64,000 nucleotides of DNA from the NCBI GenBank assembly GCA_026874595.1, contig JAPPUL010000082.1, positions 1,056,001 to 1,120,000 of the forward strand, written 5' to 3'. Shown here in pieces: positions 37,189-45,626 of this stretch. The notes under the pieces are model-generated. The model searched no databases. It had not been told where the DNA came from and saw nothing but the letters and a program-made list of their open reading frames with translations. The stretch comes from Sipunculus nudus (lineage: Eukaryota > Annelida > Sipuncula > Golfingiida > Sipunculidae). Numbering within the stretch: the first letter of the stretch is position 1; every line of letters starts with the position of its first letter. Made by a program: the position numbers and the translations under genes.

Positions 37189-38604
37189 ATGGTAAGATAT
37201 TGGATATCTTTAATAAGTGTGTCTTTCGTCATGTTAGGCACTCTTTTTGTGGGAAACGTTGCGTTTTCCATGGAATCAGTAGATTCAGCTGAATCTATTG
37301 ACAATGTTGAATCTCTGGATTCAGAATCTTTGGAAAGCTTAGAGGTAAAGCCTGGACAGGATTTTACACCAACAGCTGTTCCAACAGGACGTATACAGGG
37401 AATTTGGGAACAAGCTATAAGAGGGACAATGAGGGGGCAAAGAACTGAACCTGGTGTTACCCCTCCAAAGGTGGAAGAGGGATCGCAGTTCTATCCACGA
37501 AGGCTTTTCTTAGGTGCAAAGGGAAAGGTCTTGCCAACAGTAAGTTATTTGCTACTTGGTCAAATGCAAGGTAAAACTGCAAGTATGCTTCGTGCGCATA
37601 TTACAATAGATATTGTAGATCAATATCTAAAGGCCCGACTGGGATATATGACAGTTCCTCTTCGAAAAGAATCTTTAACAAGTAGTAGAATGCTTTTTAA
37701 TAATGGAGCAAGTGTTTGGGGAAGGGGTAGTGATGCAGTTATGGGTCTTATGTTATATGGTAGTGCGGTAAATTCCCAATTGCATTACTATTTTTGGGTA
37801 GGAAACGTTAACCGACAGTACTCCGACCTAAATAATATCTTTCGTGATGGTTTTGGAGAGCGCTATCAGATAGGGGGAAGGATTCAATTTGACTGGTTTA
37901 GAAAGTGGAGGCATGGTGAGGAATGGTTGCAAACAAAGGATATGAATGGAACAATAGGGGTTTCATTTAGATATATACCAGCTTTTGAAGATAGTGAGCC
38001 TGGGAATGCGTTAGTATCAGACTTCGTTGGTGCAAATATAGACCTTGGATTTACAATAAGTCTTTTCTATATCCAAGCTGGTTTCATATTAGAAACAGCA
38101 AGCGCTGCTAAGGAAGCTTTAACAAAAGTAGGTATAAATGAGTCCAAAAGTCATAAGCTATATATGGGATATTTTGTTGACATCGCGATTACAGCCACAA
38201 GCTGGTTTGTTCCTGCAATTAGGTTTGAAGGACAAGGAGCACCTATAAGTGGAGGTATAAATCCGGGAAGTGAGGCAAATCCAGGAACACAAACAGGATC
38301 AGGTGGTGCTTCTCCGACTACTCAGCATACACATCCTATTGGGGCTTCTGCGGCTGTTCCGCCTTCAGTTGGGGCTGGTCATACAATAAATGACATTTCA
38401 ACAGAAGCAAGCAAGGCGTCTAAGATGAACTTGTTGGTAGTGCTTAACTTCTATCCATGGTCAGCGGGACACAGATTTAAGATACAGCCTGAATTCATTT
38501 ACACTATAAAGGAAACTGACCCAGCTGGAAATCAGGTTAAGGATGCGGCTGGAAAAGAATATAAAGCAATGTCTTTTAGAGTGGGGCTTATGCTTAACTT
38601 CTAA
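37189..38604 (+). CDS. Outer-membrane porin-like beta-barrel protein
   Basis: A signal peptide (MVRYWISLISVSFVMLGTLF, cleaved near VAFS) is followed by a Ser/Glu/Asp-rich linker (about 28-60) and alternating amphipathic strands through to a C-terminal phenylalanine (MSFRVGLMLNF), the usual end of a Bam-dependent barrel. Strands such as YLKARLGYMTVPLRKES and YQIGGRIQFDW recall phosphate-selective or OprO/P-type porins. A disordered Gly/Pro/Thr-rich loop lies at about 350-405. AGGAGG sits seven bases before the ATG, a strong site. Substrate is unknown. A hairpin terminator follows. Confidence 0.72.
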   Translation: MVRYWISLISVSFVMLGTLFVGNVAFSMESVDSAESIDNVESLDSESLESLEVKPGQDFTPTAVPTGRIQGIWEQAIRGTMRGQRTEPGVTPPKVEEGSQFYPRRLFLGAKGKVLPTVSYLLLGQMQGKTASMLRAHITIDIVDQYLKARLGYMTVPLRKESLTSSRMLFNNGASVWGRGSDAVMGLMLYGSAVNSQLHYYFWVGNVNRQYSDLNNIFRDGFGERYQIGGRIQFDWFRKWRHGEEWLQTKDMNGTIGVSFRYIPAFEDSEPGNALVSDFVGANIDLGFTISLFYIQAGFILETASAAKEALTKVGINESKSHKLYMGYFVDIAITATSWFVPAIRFEGQGAPISGGINPGSEANPGTQTGSGGASPTTQHTHPIGASAAVPPSVGAGHTINDISTEASKASKMNLLVVLNFYPWSAGHRFKIQPEFIYTIKETDPAGNQVKDAAGKEYKAMSFRVGLMLNF

Positions 38605-38645
38605 GTTTTGTATAACGCAAGCGATATAAAAGCGATATAGATGAT

Positions 38646-38677
38646 AAAAGCTGTATAGGAGTACCTATGCGGCTTTT
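38646..38677 (+). terminator. Rho-independent terminator after the porin-like gene
   Basis: AAAAGCTGTATAGG (38646-38659) pairs with CCTATGCGGCTTTT (38664-38677): a 14-bp stem with two G-U pairs and an AGTA loop. GTCTTTTCT follows. It lies about 40 bases past the stop codon. Confidence 0.8.
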
Positions 38678-38792
38678 GTCTTTTCTAGGTATGAGTTTAG
38701 GTTTACGTAAAAGGTTTCTATAGATTTCTAGTAAATAATTTCTAGTAAGTAGTAAGGTAGTAGGGCGGTTTTGGATTATTGAGGGTCTTTTT

Positions 38793-39674
38793 ATGTATGC
38801 GTCTTTAGATATGTTTCTAGTAAAAGATAGGTTAGAAAAAGATAAGTTAGAATTAGAAAAGGAAACACGTGTTTTTATGTATACGCCTTTAGTTATTGCC
38901 TTTATAGGACTTTTAGTTTTTAATATGGGCTGTGCCAAGTCTATACAACCTAAAAAGACGACATTGAGTATAGAAAAAGAAGATTCGATATCGTTGCTTA
39001 AGAAAGGTGATTATTATTACAACAAAAATCCAAGATTAATTAAAAGCGTATTACTCTCTATAGATTATTATGATGGGGTTTTGCAAGATAAAAAAGTAAC
39101 GCCTTGGCAAAAGGGAGAGGCTAACTGGAAGCTAGCTCGTTCGTATGCATATCTAAGCAAATATGAGAAGTCAGAAGATAAAAGTGTCTCTTATGCCAAA
39201 CTTGGTATGGAGTCCTCAAGACAGGCGTTAAATTTATATAAAGAGCAGAATATAGATAATGTTGAGGCTTTATATTACAATCTTTTAAATCGAGGGCTTT
39301 ATTCAAAGTATAATAAATTGAAAGGTCTTGCCTTATTAGCTGCTATGAAGAAAGATGCACATATGGTTGCAAAGCAGGATAGGGAATTAGATAATGCAGG
39401 AGCGTATAGATTTCTAGGGGTATTATATTATAAGGTGCCGGGATTTATACTTGCTGATGAGAAATCTAAATATATAGAGTATTTTGAAAAGGCATGTGAA
39501 ATAGCGCCTAAATATCCTCCTAATTTATTTTACTATGCAGCATACCTGCAGTCAGATGGGAAAAGACGCAAAAGTCTTAAGTATGTACGCCAACTTTTAA
39601 AAATAAGAACTATGCATGAAGATTTTAAGGGAGAACTAGAATATTGGAAAAAGCGTGCAAGGAAGCTTCTCTAA
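38793..39674 (+). CDS. TPR-type lipoprotein, TatT-like
   Basis: After a hydrophobic segment with lipobox FNMGC the protein is helical. AGAYRFLGVLYYKVPGFI followed by YFEKACEIAPKYPPN and KYVRQLLKI resembles the TatT (TRAP-transporter-associated) TPR proteins known from treponemes. The ATG at 38793 has GAGGG seven bases upstream but puts 28 charged residues before the signal; an ATG at 38877 starts directly at the signal (MYTPLVIAFIGLL) with a poorer site. The regions around the two ATGs are similar (TTTTTATGTATGCGTCTTTAG against TTTTTATGTATACGCCTTTAG), which suggests a local duplication. Confidence 0.7.
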   Translation: MYASLDMFLVKDRLEKDKLELEKETRVFMYTPLVIAFIGLLVFNMGCAKSIQPKKTTLSIEKEDSISLLKKGDYYYNKNPRLIKSVLLSIDYYDGVLQDKKVTPWQKGEANWKLARSYAYLSKYEKSEDKSVSYAKLGMESSRQALNLYKEQNIDNVEALYYNLLNRGLYSKYNKLKGLALLAAMKKDAHMVAKQDRELDNAGAYRFLGVLYYKVPGFILADEKSKYIEYFEKACEIAPKYPPNLFYYAAYLQSDGKRRKSLKYVRQLLKIRTMHEDFKGELEYWKKRARKLL

Positions 39675-39762
39675 GGAAGTTTCTCTAAAAATTATAGTTT
39701 CCTTGACGCTCTTCTTTCCAATATCTTATTTACTTTCTTTCAATATCTTCTTTTCATTGTCT

Positions 39763-41664
39763 CTACTCTCTAAGAAGAGGCCACGCTGTTGCTCCTGTAA
39801 GGTCCCAAATTGAATGGTCCCAGCCTGTAAACGTATTTTGTGTAATTTGGGATTCATATATTGCACTTACCCCGTCTGCTACGTCATTTGTAGAAGAGCT
39901 ATTACCAACATTTTTGCCTGGGTCATTAAGTTTTTCGACAAAACAGTTGATTATTGTGTTTACATTATGGCCGATGAAACGACCAAGTTCTGTACGCTTT
40001 CCGGTTGCTTTAAGAGTTTTTGCGGTTGAATAGCTATATTGTACTTTATTACGATTAAAGCCAATGAATCCTCCCGCTATAGCATGGGCATTCTTGCTTA
40101 TTGTAGTTGTAACTTTACTCCTTGAATAGCTATATTTTACCTCTTCGTTGTTAATTCCAATAAGTCCTCCCGCATAAACATCTATACCACCTTCAGCTTT
40201 AACATTACCCGTTGCATGGCTATATTCTACTTTACTATAACTTACCCCAATAAGCCCTCCTGCAATAGCATAGCCCTCTTCACTTATAGCGCTAACTACA
40301 CTCTTTGAATAGCTATGTTCTACTTTTGCATCCTGAACATCACCAACAAGGCCAGTGTAAACAACCAAATTATTAACAAAGCTATATTTTTCTCCTCCCT
40401 CGTTAATTCCAATAAGTCCTCCTGATATTGCCTCTTTCGTTTTACTGCTTGCACTAACTTTGCCCAATGCATAGCTATTTGTTATTTTACTATTCCAGGT
40501 GTGTCCAAGAAGGCCGCCTGCATACCCTACCCCATCTATTCCTTCGGCTTTAACATTACTAATTGAATTGCTATCTTTTACTGTCGAATCCCAAGTAAAG
40601 CCAACAAGCCCTCCCGCATATGCCTCTACTGTATGACTTTTTGCTATCACTGTGCCTGTCGCTGCAGTATCTCGTAGTAGTCCTTTTGGGCTATTGCCTA
40701 TAAGTCCTCCCGCATATGCTGCTCCTTTTGTACTCGTCCCAATTGCTATGCCCATTGCACTGCTTTCTTCTACATTAGCACTCTCCACATTTTCTCCTAT
40801 AAGGCCTCCTACATAAGCTATCTGTCCATGAGCTGTCACATTTGCATCCCCTATTGTATGACTCCTGAATATTGGGCTTGTATTCTTTCCTATAAGGCCT
40901 CCTGCATAAGCAGAAGCATCTTTACTTGTTACTTTTGCATCGCCTGTTGCAACGCTATTGTGTACTGGGCCTTTATTATAGCCGATAAGGCCTCCTGCAT
41001 AAGTGTCTCCTGAATTTATTGTATGAACATCTCCTGTTGCATGACCAAGTATTACTACCCCTTCATTAAGCCCAATAAGTCCTCCTATCATTTGCCCGCC
41101 TTCAATATTAACTTCTGAATACAATTTTGAGACACCCTTTCCTTTATTATGCCCAATAAGCCCGCCTGAAACGCTATTAGAATCGGTATTCGTAACAAGT
41201 TTCTTTTTTGGGTTATATAGTCTTATGTTAGTTAGCTTAGCTTTATTTTCACCTGCAAGTACTCCTGTTGAACCTCCTGATAGGGTAATATCATTTTCTA
41301 AGCGTATCTTTAAATCTTTAATTTCTGAGCTCTCTTCAATCACTTTAAATAAAGCACTTGAGCCCCTTGCAAAGGATTTTATTATAATAGTTTTATTGTT
41401 TCCGTTTAGTTTGCCTTTGAATGAAGGAATAGTTTCTAAATCCTCTAGTGTAATGTCTTGCCCTAGGATAAATGAATCGCTTTCTTTTGTAGAGCCTAAT
41501 TTACTCTTAAACTCTTCTCCTGTAACAATCTCCTGTGCCACGGCATCATTTGCAAAAGTTATATCATCTTTTGCTGGACTAAGCGTAACATCTTGACCAC
41601 ATGAAGATATAAAGATAGTAGTTGACATAAGAAATGTCAGATTTGCTAAAAAACGTATTCTCAT
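39763..41664 (-). CDS. GLUG-repeat surface lipoprotein (first of three)
   Basis: A lipoprotein signal (MRIRFLANLTF..., lipobox ISSC) is followed by a module (ITLEDLETIPSFKGKLNG, then NNKTIIIKSF) and about 13 GLUG repeats of roughly 30 residues, each with a GGLIG-x-N core and a Y-S-x-A/S-x-G hook. GLUG repeats form beta-helical stalks in bacterial surface and adhesin proteins. It ends TGWDHSIWDLTGATAWPLL, similar to the two copies upstream. GAGGAGG precedes the ATG, itself preceded by the AGCTATAA leader motif. Confidence 0.85.
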   Translation of the reverse strand: MRIRFLANLTFLMSTTIFISSCGQDVTLSPAKDDITFANDAVAQEIVTGEEFKSKLGSTKESDSFILGQDITLEDLETIPSFKGKLNGNNKTIIIKSFARGSSALFKVIEESSEIKDLKIRLENDITLSGGSTGVLAGENKAKLTNIRLYNPKKKLVTNTDSNSVSGGLIGHNKGKGVSKLYSEVNIEGGQMIGGLIGLNEGVVILGHATGDVHTINSGDTYAGGLIGYNKGPVHNSVATGDAKVTSKDASAYAGGLIGKNTSPIFRSHTIGDANVTAHGQIAYVGGLIGENVESANVEESSAMGIAIGTSTKGAAYAGGLIGNSPKGLLRDTAATGTVIAKSHTVEAYAGGLVGFTWDSTVKDSNSISNVKAEGIDGVGYAGGLLGHTWNSKITNSYALGKVSASSKTKEAISGGLIGINEGGEKYSFVNNLVVYTGLVGDVQDAKVEHSYSKSVVSAISEEGYAIAGGLIGVSYSKVEYSHATGNVKAEGGIDVYAGGLIGINNEEVKYSYSRSKVTTTISKNAHAIAGGFIGFNRNKVQYSYSTAKTLKATGKRTELGRFIGHNVNTIINCFVEKLNDPGKNVGNSSSTNDVADGVSAIYESQITQNTFTGWDHSIWDLTGATAWPLLRE

Positions 41665-41678
41665 AACGTCCTCCTCTT

Positions 41679-41695
41679 TATAGCTTTATAGCTTA
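41679..41695 (-). promoter_or_regulatory. AGCTATAA leader motif of the first GLUG gene
   Basis: Two AAGCTATAAs in tandem lie directly in front of the GAGGAGG ribosome site on the minus strand. The same AGCTATAA core precedes both other GLUG genes as part of an inverted repeat (43471-43492 and 45487-45508), which suggests a shared control element or -10 region. Confidence 0.4.
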
Positions 41696-41756
41696 AATTG
41701 TTGATATATCTAAAAGTACAAACAATAGCTAAATAAGTATAGGAAAAATAATATCA

Positions 41757-41789
41757 TGAGGATATAATGAGGATATAATGAGGATATAA
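41757..41789. repeat. 11-bp tandem repeat, three units
   Basis: ATGAGGATATA occurs three times in a row. It lies between the first and second GLUG genes, about 90 bases upstream of the first gene's start on the minus strand. Confidence 0.9.
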
Positions 41790-41838
41790 TGTAGGACTGA
41801 TGTTGGGGGTTTAAGCTCGATTGTAATAAGGGGAATAA

Positions 41839-41873
41839 GCTTGCAAGACTTTATAAATTAAAGCCTTACAAGC
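41839..41873 (-). terminator. Hairpin after the second GLUG gene
   Basis: On the minus strand GCTTGTAAGGCTTTA pairs with TAAAGTCTTGCAAGC through 15 bp, including two G-U pairs, around an ATTTA loop. TTATTCCCC follows, a weak T-tract. The right edge (ACAAGC) coincides with the tandem-duplication junction, so the other copy (43904-45470) has lost this hairpin. Confidence 0.5.
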
Positions 41874-41912
41874 ATTGTTATTTAATGTGTTATTTAATGT
41901 GTTATTTAAAAG

Positions 41913-43454
41913 TTATTTAAGTGTTGGCCACTGGCCATTTACAAAGTTCCAAATTGTAGCGTCCCAACCTGTAAAAGTTGTTGTAGTAATTGCAGCACTT
42001 TTTTCTATTGCACTTACTCCGTCTGCACTATCACCTGCAGCGTTAGTACCAACATTCTTATCCAGATTTTCAATCTTTAGTACATAAGAGGAAGTTATAG
42101 TGCCTGTACCTGTATTAAATCCAACAAAGCGGCCACGATGTATAGACGCACTTAGAGAACTGCCTTTGATAGTTTTTGCAGTCGAATAGCTATTTTTTAC
42201 TGTACCACTATTTTTGCCAATAAATCCCCCTCCATAAATAGCGGGAGAGACCTGTCTAAGGTCTACTTCAATCCAATAACCTGTTGAATAGCTATTTTCT
42301 ACTGTACCACTATTGTCGCCAATGAGGCCTCCTGCATGGGCAGATCCATCGGAACTTGTAGCTTTAATCCAATTTGTTGCATAATAGCTCTTTTCTACTG
42401 TGCCTGTACGACTATTTCTGCCAATAAGGCCTCCAGCCGCAACATAATCTTTTTTGGTGATCTCAACCACTCCCGTTGCATGGCTCTTTTCTACTGTGCC
42501 ACTATTATAGCCAATAAGACCACCTCCCATATCAATCTGCTGGGTATAGGTTGACTTAATATTAACTTCTGAGGAGCAGTTTATTACTTGAGCATTAATA
42601 TGGTTCCAGCCAATAAGCCCTCCTAACCTGAGTCCATTAGAAGGATTTATATCATACTGTCCTTTAATATGTACATTCTCTACCTTTCCATAATTTTCAC
42701 CTGCAAGCACGCCCGCATATGGTTTAGAAAGTGTAATATTATTTTCTAGCTTTATATTTAAGTTTTTAACCTCGGCTCCTGCGTTAATAGTTGAAATTAA
42801 GCCATTTCCATTAATCGATTTTATTGTAATCGTTTTACCATTACCATCCAGTTTGCCTTTAAGCTTGGGAATAGATTCAAAGCTGTCTAGCGTAATGTCT
42901 GCTTGTAGTGTGTATGTCTGTTCTGCAGTAAGGGCAATTACTGCGAGTCTAAATGCAATTACTCTTTCTATTTCGGTAACTTTCTCTTTTGCTTTATCTG
43001 CTTTAGCTTTTGCGTCGTCTGCTTTAGCTTTTGCGTCGTCTGCTTTATCTTTAGTTTTGTCTTCCTCAGCAGCCTCTATTGCCGTATTAGCAGCCGCTAT
43101 TGCCGTATTAGCAGCCGTTATTTCAGTTTGTGCCTGATCTATTATGCTCTGGTCCTTAGCGTTAATAGGATTGATTATATTTATTGCCGCTTGTAATGCC
43201 TTCTTTGCCTCGTTTATTGTCGTGGTTATAGCAGATGTCTCTCCTTGCCCTTGTGAGCCTTGCCCTTGTGAGCCTTGCCCTGCTTGTCCGCTTTGCCCTG
43301 CTTGTCCGCTTTGCCCTGCTTGTCCGCTTTGCCCTGCTTGTCCGCTTTGCCCTGAAGGTTTATCTCCTGCCGATGATGTAGCATCATTCTTACATGAAGC
43401 CATAAAGACAGTTAGTGATAAAAGAAATATCAAAAAGATTGTTTGCATTTTCAT
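41913..43454 (-). CDS. GLUG-repeat surface lipoprotein (second of three, intact)
   Basis: Lipoprotein signal MKMQTIFLIFLLSLTVF with lipobox MASC-K. The mature N terminus is a hexapeptide array of about four SGQAGQ units followed by GSQGQ repeats. Next is an Ala/Lys-rich region (about 78-165, with repeated ADDAKAKADDAK) that probably forms a coiled coil, then the same ITLDSFESIP module as the first gene and six GLUG repeats with the core GGLIG-x-N. It ends TFTGWDATIWNFVNGQWPTLK. AGGAG precedes the ATG. Its likely role is a surface stalk or adhesin; the ligand is unknown. Confidence 0.85.
   Translation of the reverse strand: MKMQTIFLIFLLSLTVFMASCKNDATSSAGDKPSGQSGQAGQSGQAGQSGQAGQSGQAGQGSQGQGSQGQGETSAITTTINEAKKALQAAINIINPINAKDQSIIDQAQTEITAANTAIAAANTAIEAAEEDKTKDKADDAKAKADDAKAKADKAKEKVTEIERVIAFRLAVIALTAEQTYTLQADITLDSFESIPKLKGKLDGNGKTITIKSINGNGLISTINAGAEVKNLNIKLENNITLSKPYAGVLAGENYGKVENVHIKGQYDINPSNGLRLGGLIGWNHINAQVINCSSEVNIKSTYTQQIDMGGGLIGYNSGTVEKSHATGVVEITKKDYVAAGGLIGRNSRTGTVEKSYYATNWIKATSSDGSAHAGGLIGDNSGTVENSYSTGYWIEVDLRQVSPAIYGGGFIGKNSGTVKNSYSTAKTIKGSSLSASIHRGRFVGFNTGTGTITSSYVLKIENLDKNVGTNAAGDSADGVSAIEKSAAITTTTFTGWDATIWNFVNGQWPTLK
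43275..43352. repeat. 18-bp hexapeptide repeat, about 4 units (short allele)
   Basis: The unit CCCTGCTTGTCCGCTTTG encodes SGQAGQ on the minus strand. Four full units start at 43278. The same unit is expanded to about 25.7 copies in the sister gene. Confidence 0.9.
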
Positions 43455-43470
43455 TTGACTCTCCTCTCTT

Positions 43471-43492
43471 TAGCTATATTAGATTATAGCTT
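43471..43492 (-). promoter_or_regulatory. AGCTATAA inverted repeat of the second GLUG gene
   Basis: TAGCTATA (43471-43478) and TATAGCTT (43485-43492) are near-perfect inverted arms 6 bases apart, just upstream of the AGAGAGGAG ribosome site. TATAAT is embedded in the minus strand. The third gene has a perfect version. Confidence 0.45.
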
Positions 43493-43609
43493 GAGTATAT
43501 ATCTTATAACATATCTCAAAACATGCTAATAGTCCAAGAAATATATTGTTTTTTTGTTTTTAATCTCACATTGATATACTTAAACTTAGGCCAACTAAAT
43601 AAATAACTT

Positions 43610-43870
43610 TTACATAAACTCAAAGCCTGAAACGCCTTTTAGTAAATCTATATTTTCTCTATACTTTTTAGCATTTGTTTTAAGAAGATTAAGCTCCTCA
43701 GATGTTAATTTAAGCTCAATTATCTTTTCAATCCCATTTCTACCGAGTATTGCAGGAACCCCAAGTGCACAATCCTTTATTCCATATTCGCCATCTAGTA
43801 TGCATGATGACAAGAATATATTATTTTGTTCACGGATTATTGATTCTACCATTCTACAAACTGCAGCCCC
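43610..43870 (-). pseudogene. mdh: mdh 3' fragment left by the duplication
   Basis: This encodes the last 86 or so residues of malate dehydrogenase, with the same stop and nearly the same sequence as 45627-45887. It lacks the NAD-binding domain and the active site. The reading frame ends abruptly at the junction with lipoprotein downstream sequence at 43871. It may be transcribed with the lipoprotein genes but should not give a working enzyme. Confidence 0.9.
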
Positions 43871-43903
43871 ACAAGCGTTGTTATTTAATGTGTTATTTAA
43901 AAG

Positions 43904-45470
43904 TTATTTAAGTGTTGGCCACTGGCCATTTACAAAGTTCCAAATTGTAGCGTCCCAACCTGTAAAAGTTGTTGCAGCAACTGCACTTTTTTCTATTGCA
44001 CTTACTCCGTCTGCTGTGTCTTCTGTAGAAGTGCTAGTACCAACATTCCTATCCGGATTTGCATCCCTATCCGGATTTGCAATCTTTAGTACATAAGAGG
44101 AAGTTATAGTGCCTGTATTAGATCCAACAAAGCGGCCACGACGTATAGGCCCACTTTGAGGCGAACTGCCTGTGATAGTTTTTGCAGTCGAATAGCTCTT
44201 TTCTACTGTACCACTATTTTTGCCAATAAATCCCCCTCCATCAATAGCGTAAGAGGCCTGTATAAGGGATACTCCAATCCAATTACCTGTTGAATAGCTA
44301 TTTCTTACCGTGCCACTATTTTCGCCAATGAGGCCTCCTGCATGGGCAGATCCATAGAAACTTTTAGCTCTAATCCAATTTGTTGCATAGCTCTTTTCTA
44401 CTGTGCCGCCATTATTGTACCCAATAAGGCCTCCAGCCGCAACATAACCTAGTTCGGTGATATCAACCACTCCCGTTGCATAGCTCTTTTCTACTGTGCC
44501 ACTATTCTCGCCAATAAGACCACCTCCCAGAGCAATCGGCTGGCTACTGGTTGACTTAATATTAACTTCTGAGGAGCAGTTTATTACTTTAGCAACACTA
44601 TTGTTCTGGCCAATAAGCCCTCCTAACCTGCCTGCACTGCCTCCACTATAAAGATTTATATCATACTGTCCTTTAATATGTACATTCTCTACTCTCCCGT
44701 TATTACTACCTGCAAGTACGCCCGCAGATTGTGTAGAAAGTTTAATAGCATTTTCTAGCTTTATATTTAAGTTTTTAACCTTGGCTCCTGCGTTAATAGT
44801 TGAAATTAAGCCATTTCCATTAATCCGTTTTATTGTAATCGTTTTACCATTACCATCAAGTGTGCCTTTAAGCTCGGGAATAGATTCAAAGCTGTCTAGC
44901 GTAATGTCCGCTTTGCCCTGCTTGTCCGCTTTGCCCTGCTTGTCCGCTTTGCCCTGCTTGTCCGCTTTGCCCTGCTTGTCCGCTTTGCCCTGCTTGTCCG
45001 CTTTGCCCTGCTTGTCCGCTTTGCCCTGCTTGTCCGCTTTGCCCTGCTTGTCCGCTTTGCCCTGCTTGTCCGCTTTGCCCTGCTTGTCCGCTTTGCCCTG
45101 CTTGTCCGCTTTGCCCTGCTTGTCCGCTTTGCCCTGCTTGTCCGCTTTGCCCTGCTTGTCCGCTTTGCCCTGCTTGTCCGCTTTGCCCTGCTTGTCCGCT
45201 TTGCCCTGCTTGTCCGCTTTGCCCTGCTTGTCCGCTTTGCCCTGCTTGTCCGCTTTGCCCTGCTTGTCCGCTTTGCCCTGCTTGTCCGCTTTGCCCTGCT
45301 TGTCCGCTTTGCCCTGCTTGTCCGCTTTGCCCTGCTTGTCCGCTTTGCCCTGCTTGTCCGCTTTGCCCTGAAGGTTTATCTCCTGCCGATGATGTAGCAT
45401 CATTCTTACATGAAGCCATAAAGACAGTTAGTGATAAAAGAAATATCATAAAGATTGTTTGCATTTTCAT
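43904..45470 (-). pseudogene. GLUG-repeat surface lipoprotein (third copy, frameshifted, repeat-expanded)
   Basis: The signal peptide (MKMQTIFMIFLLSLTVF, lipobox MASC) and an array of about 26 SGQAGQ units run in one frame from 45470 to a stop at 44886 (194 residues). The ITLDSFESIP module and six GLUG repeats (GGLIGENSGTV type) are intact in a different frame, continuing to 43904. The Ala-rich linker of the sister gene is gone; the last repeat joins GCGGACATT directly to the module, out of frame. Because the array is open in all frames, translation reads through until SGHYARQL and then stops. As it stands, the gene gives only the repeat part. It could be a decaying copy, a silent cassette or a phase-variable form. 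Confidence 0.85.
44907..45368. repeat. Expanded 18-bp repeat array, 25.7 units
   Basis: TCCGCTTTGCCCTGCTTG repeats exactly for 462 bases. It contains no stop codon in any of the six frames; on the minus strand it reads SGQAGQ, ADKQGK or RTSRAK. The sister gene has about four units. Unit-number changes keep the frame because 18 is divisible by three. Confidence 0.97.
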
Positions 45471-45486
45471 TTGACTCTCCTCTCTT

Positions 45487-45508
45487 TAGCTATACTAGAT
45501 TATAGCTA
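45487..45508 (-). promoter_or_regulatory. AGCTATAA perfect inverted repeat of the third GLUG gene
   Basis: TAGCTATA (45487-45494) and TATAGCTA (45501-45508) form perfect 8-bp arms with a CTAGAT spacer. It lies between a possible promoter and the AGAGAGGAG ribosome site, so it may act as an operator or as an mRNA hairpin. Confidence 0.45.
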
Positions 45509-45626
45509 GAGTTTATTTTCTATAAAGATATCTCAAAACATGCTAATAGTCCAAGAAATATATTATTTTTTTGTTTTTAATCTCACATTGATATACTTAA
45601 ACTTAGGCCAACTAAATAAATAACTT

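Noticed and set aside
44907-45368. CRISPR array
   Set aside because: The 18-bp units are directly joined with no spacers, and the unit encodes the SGQAGQ peptide.
44907-45368. Simple repeat-number phase switch restoring the broken lipoprotein frame
   Set aside because: The unit is 18 bases, so gain or loss of whole units keeps the frame. Only an indel within a unit or translational frameshifting could change it.
44781-45371. Plus-strand frame of SALPCL repeats (196 codons)
   Set aside because: It is the antisense reading of the 18-bp array, which is open in all frames; no ribosome site, signal or unique domain supports it.
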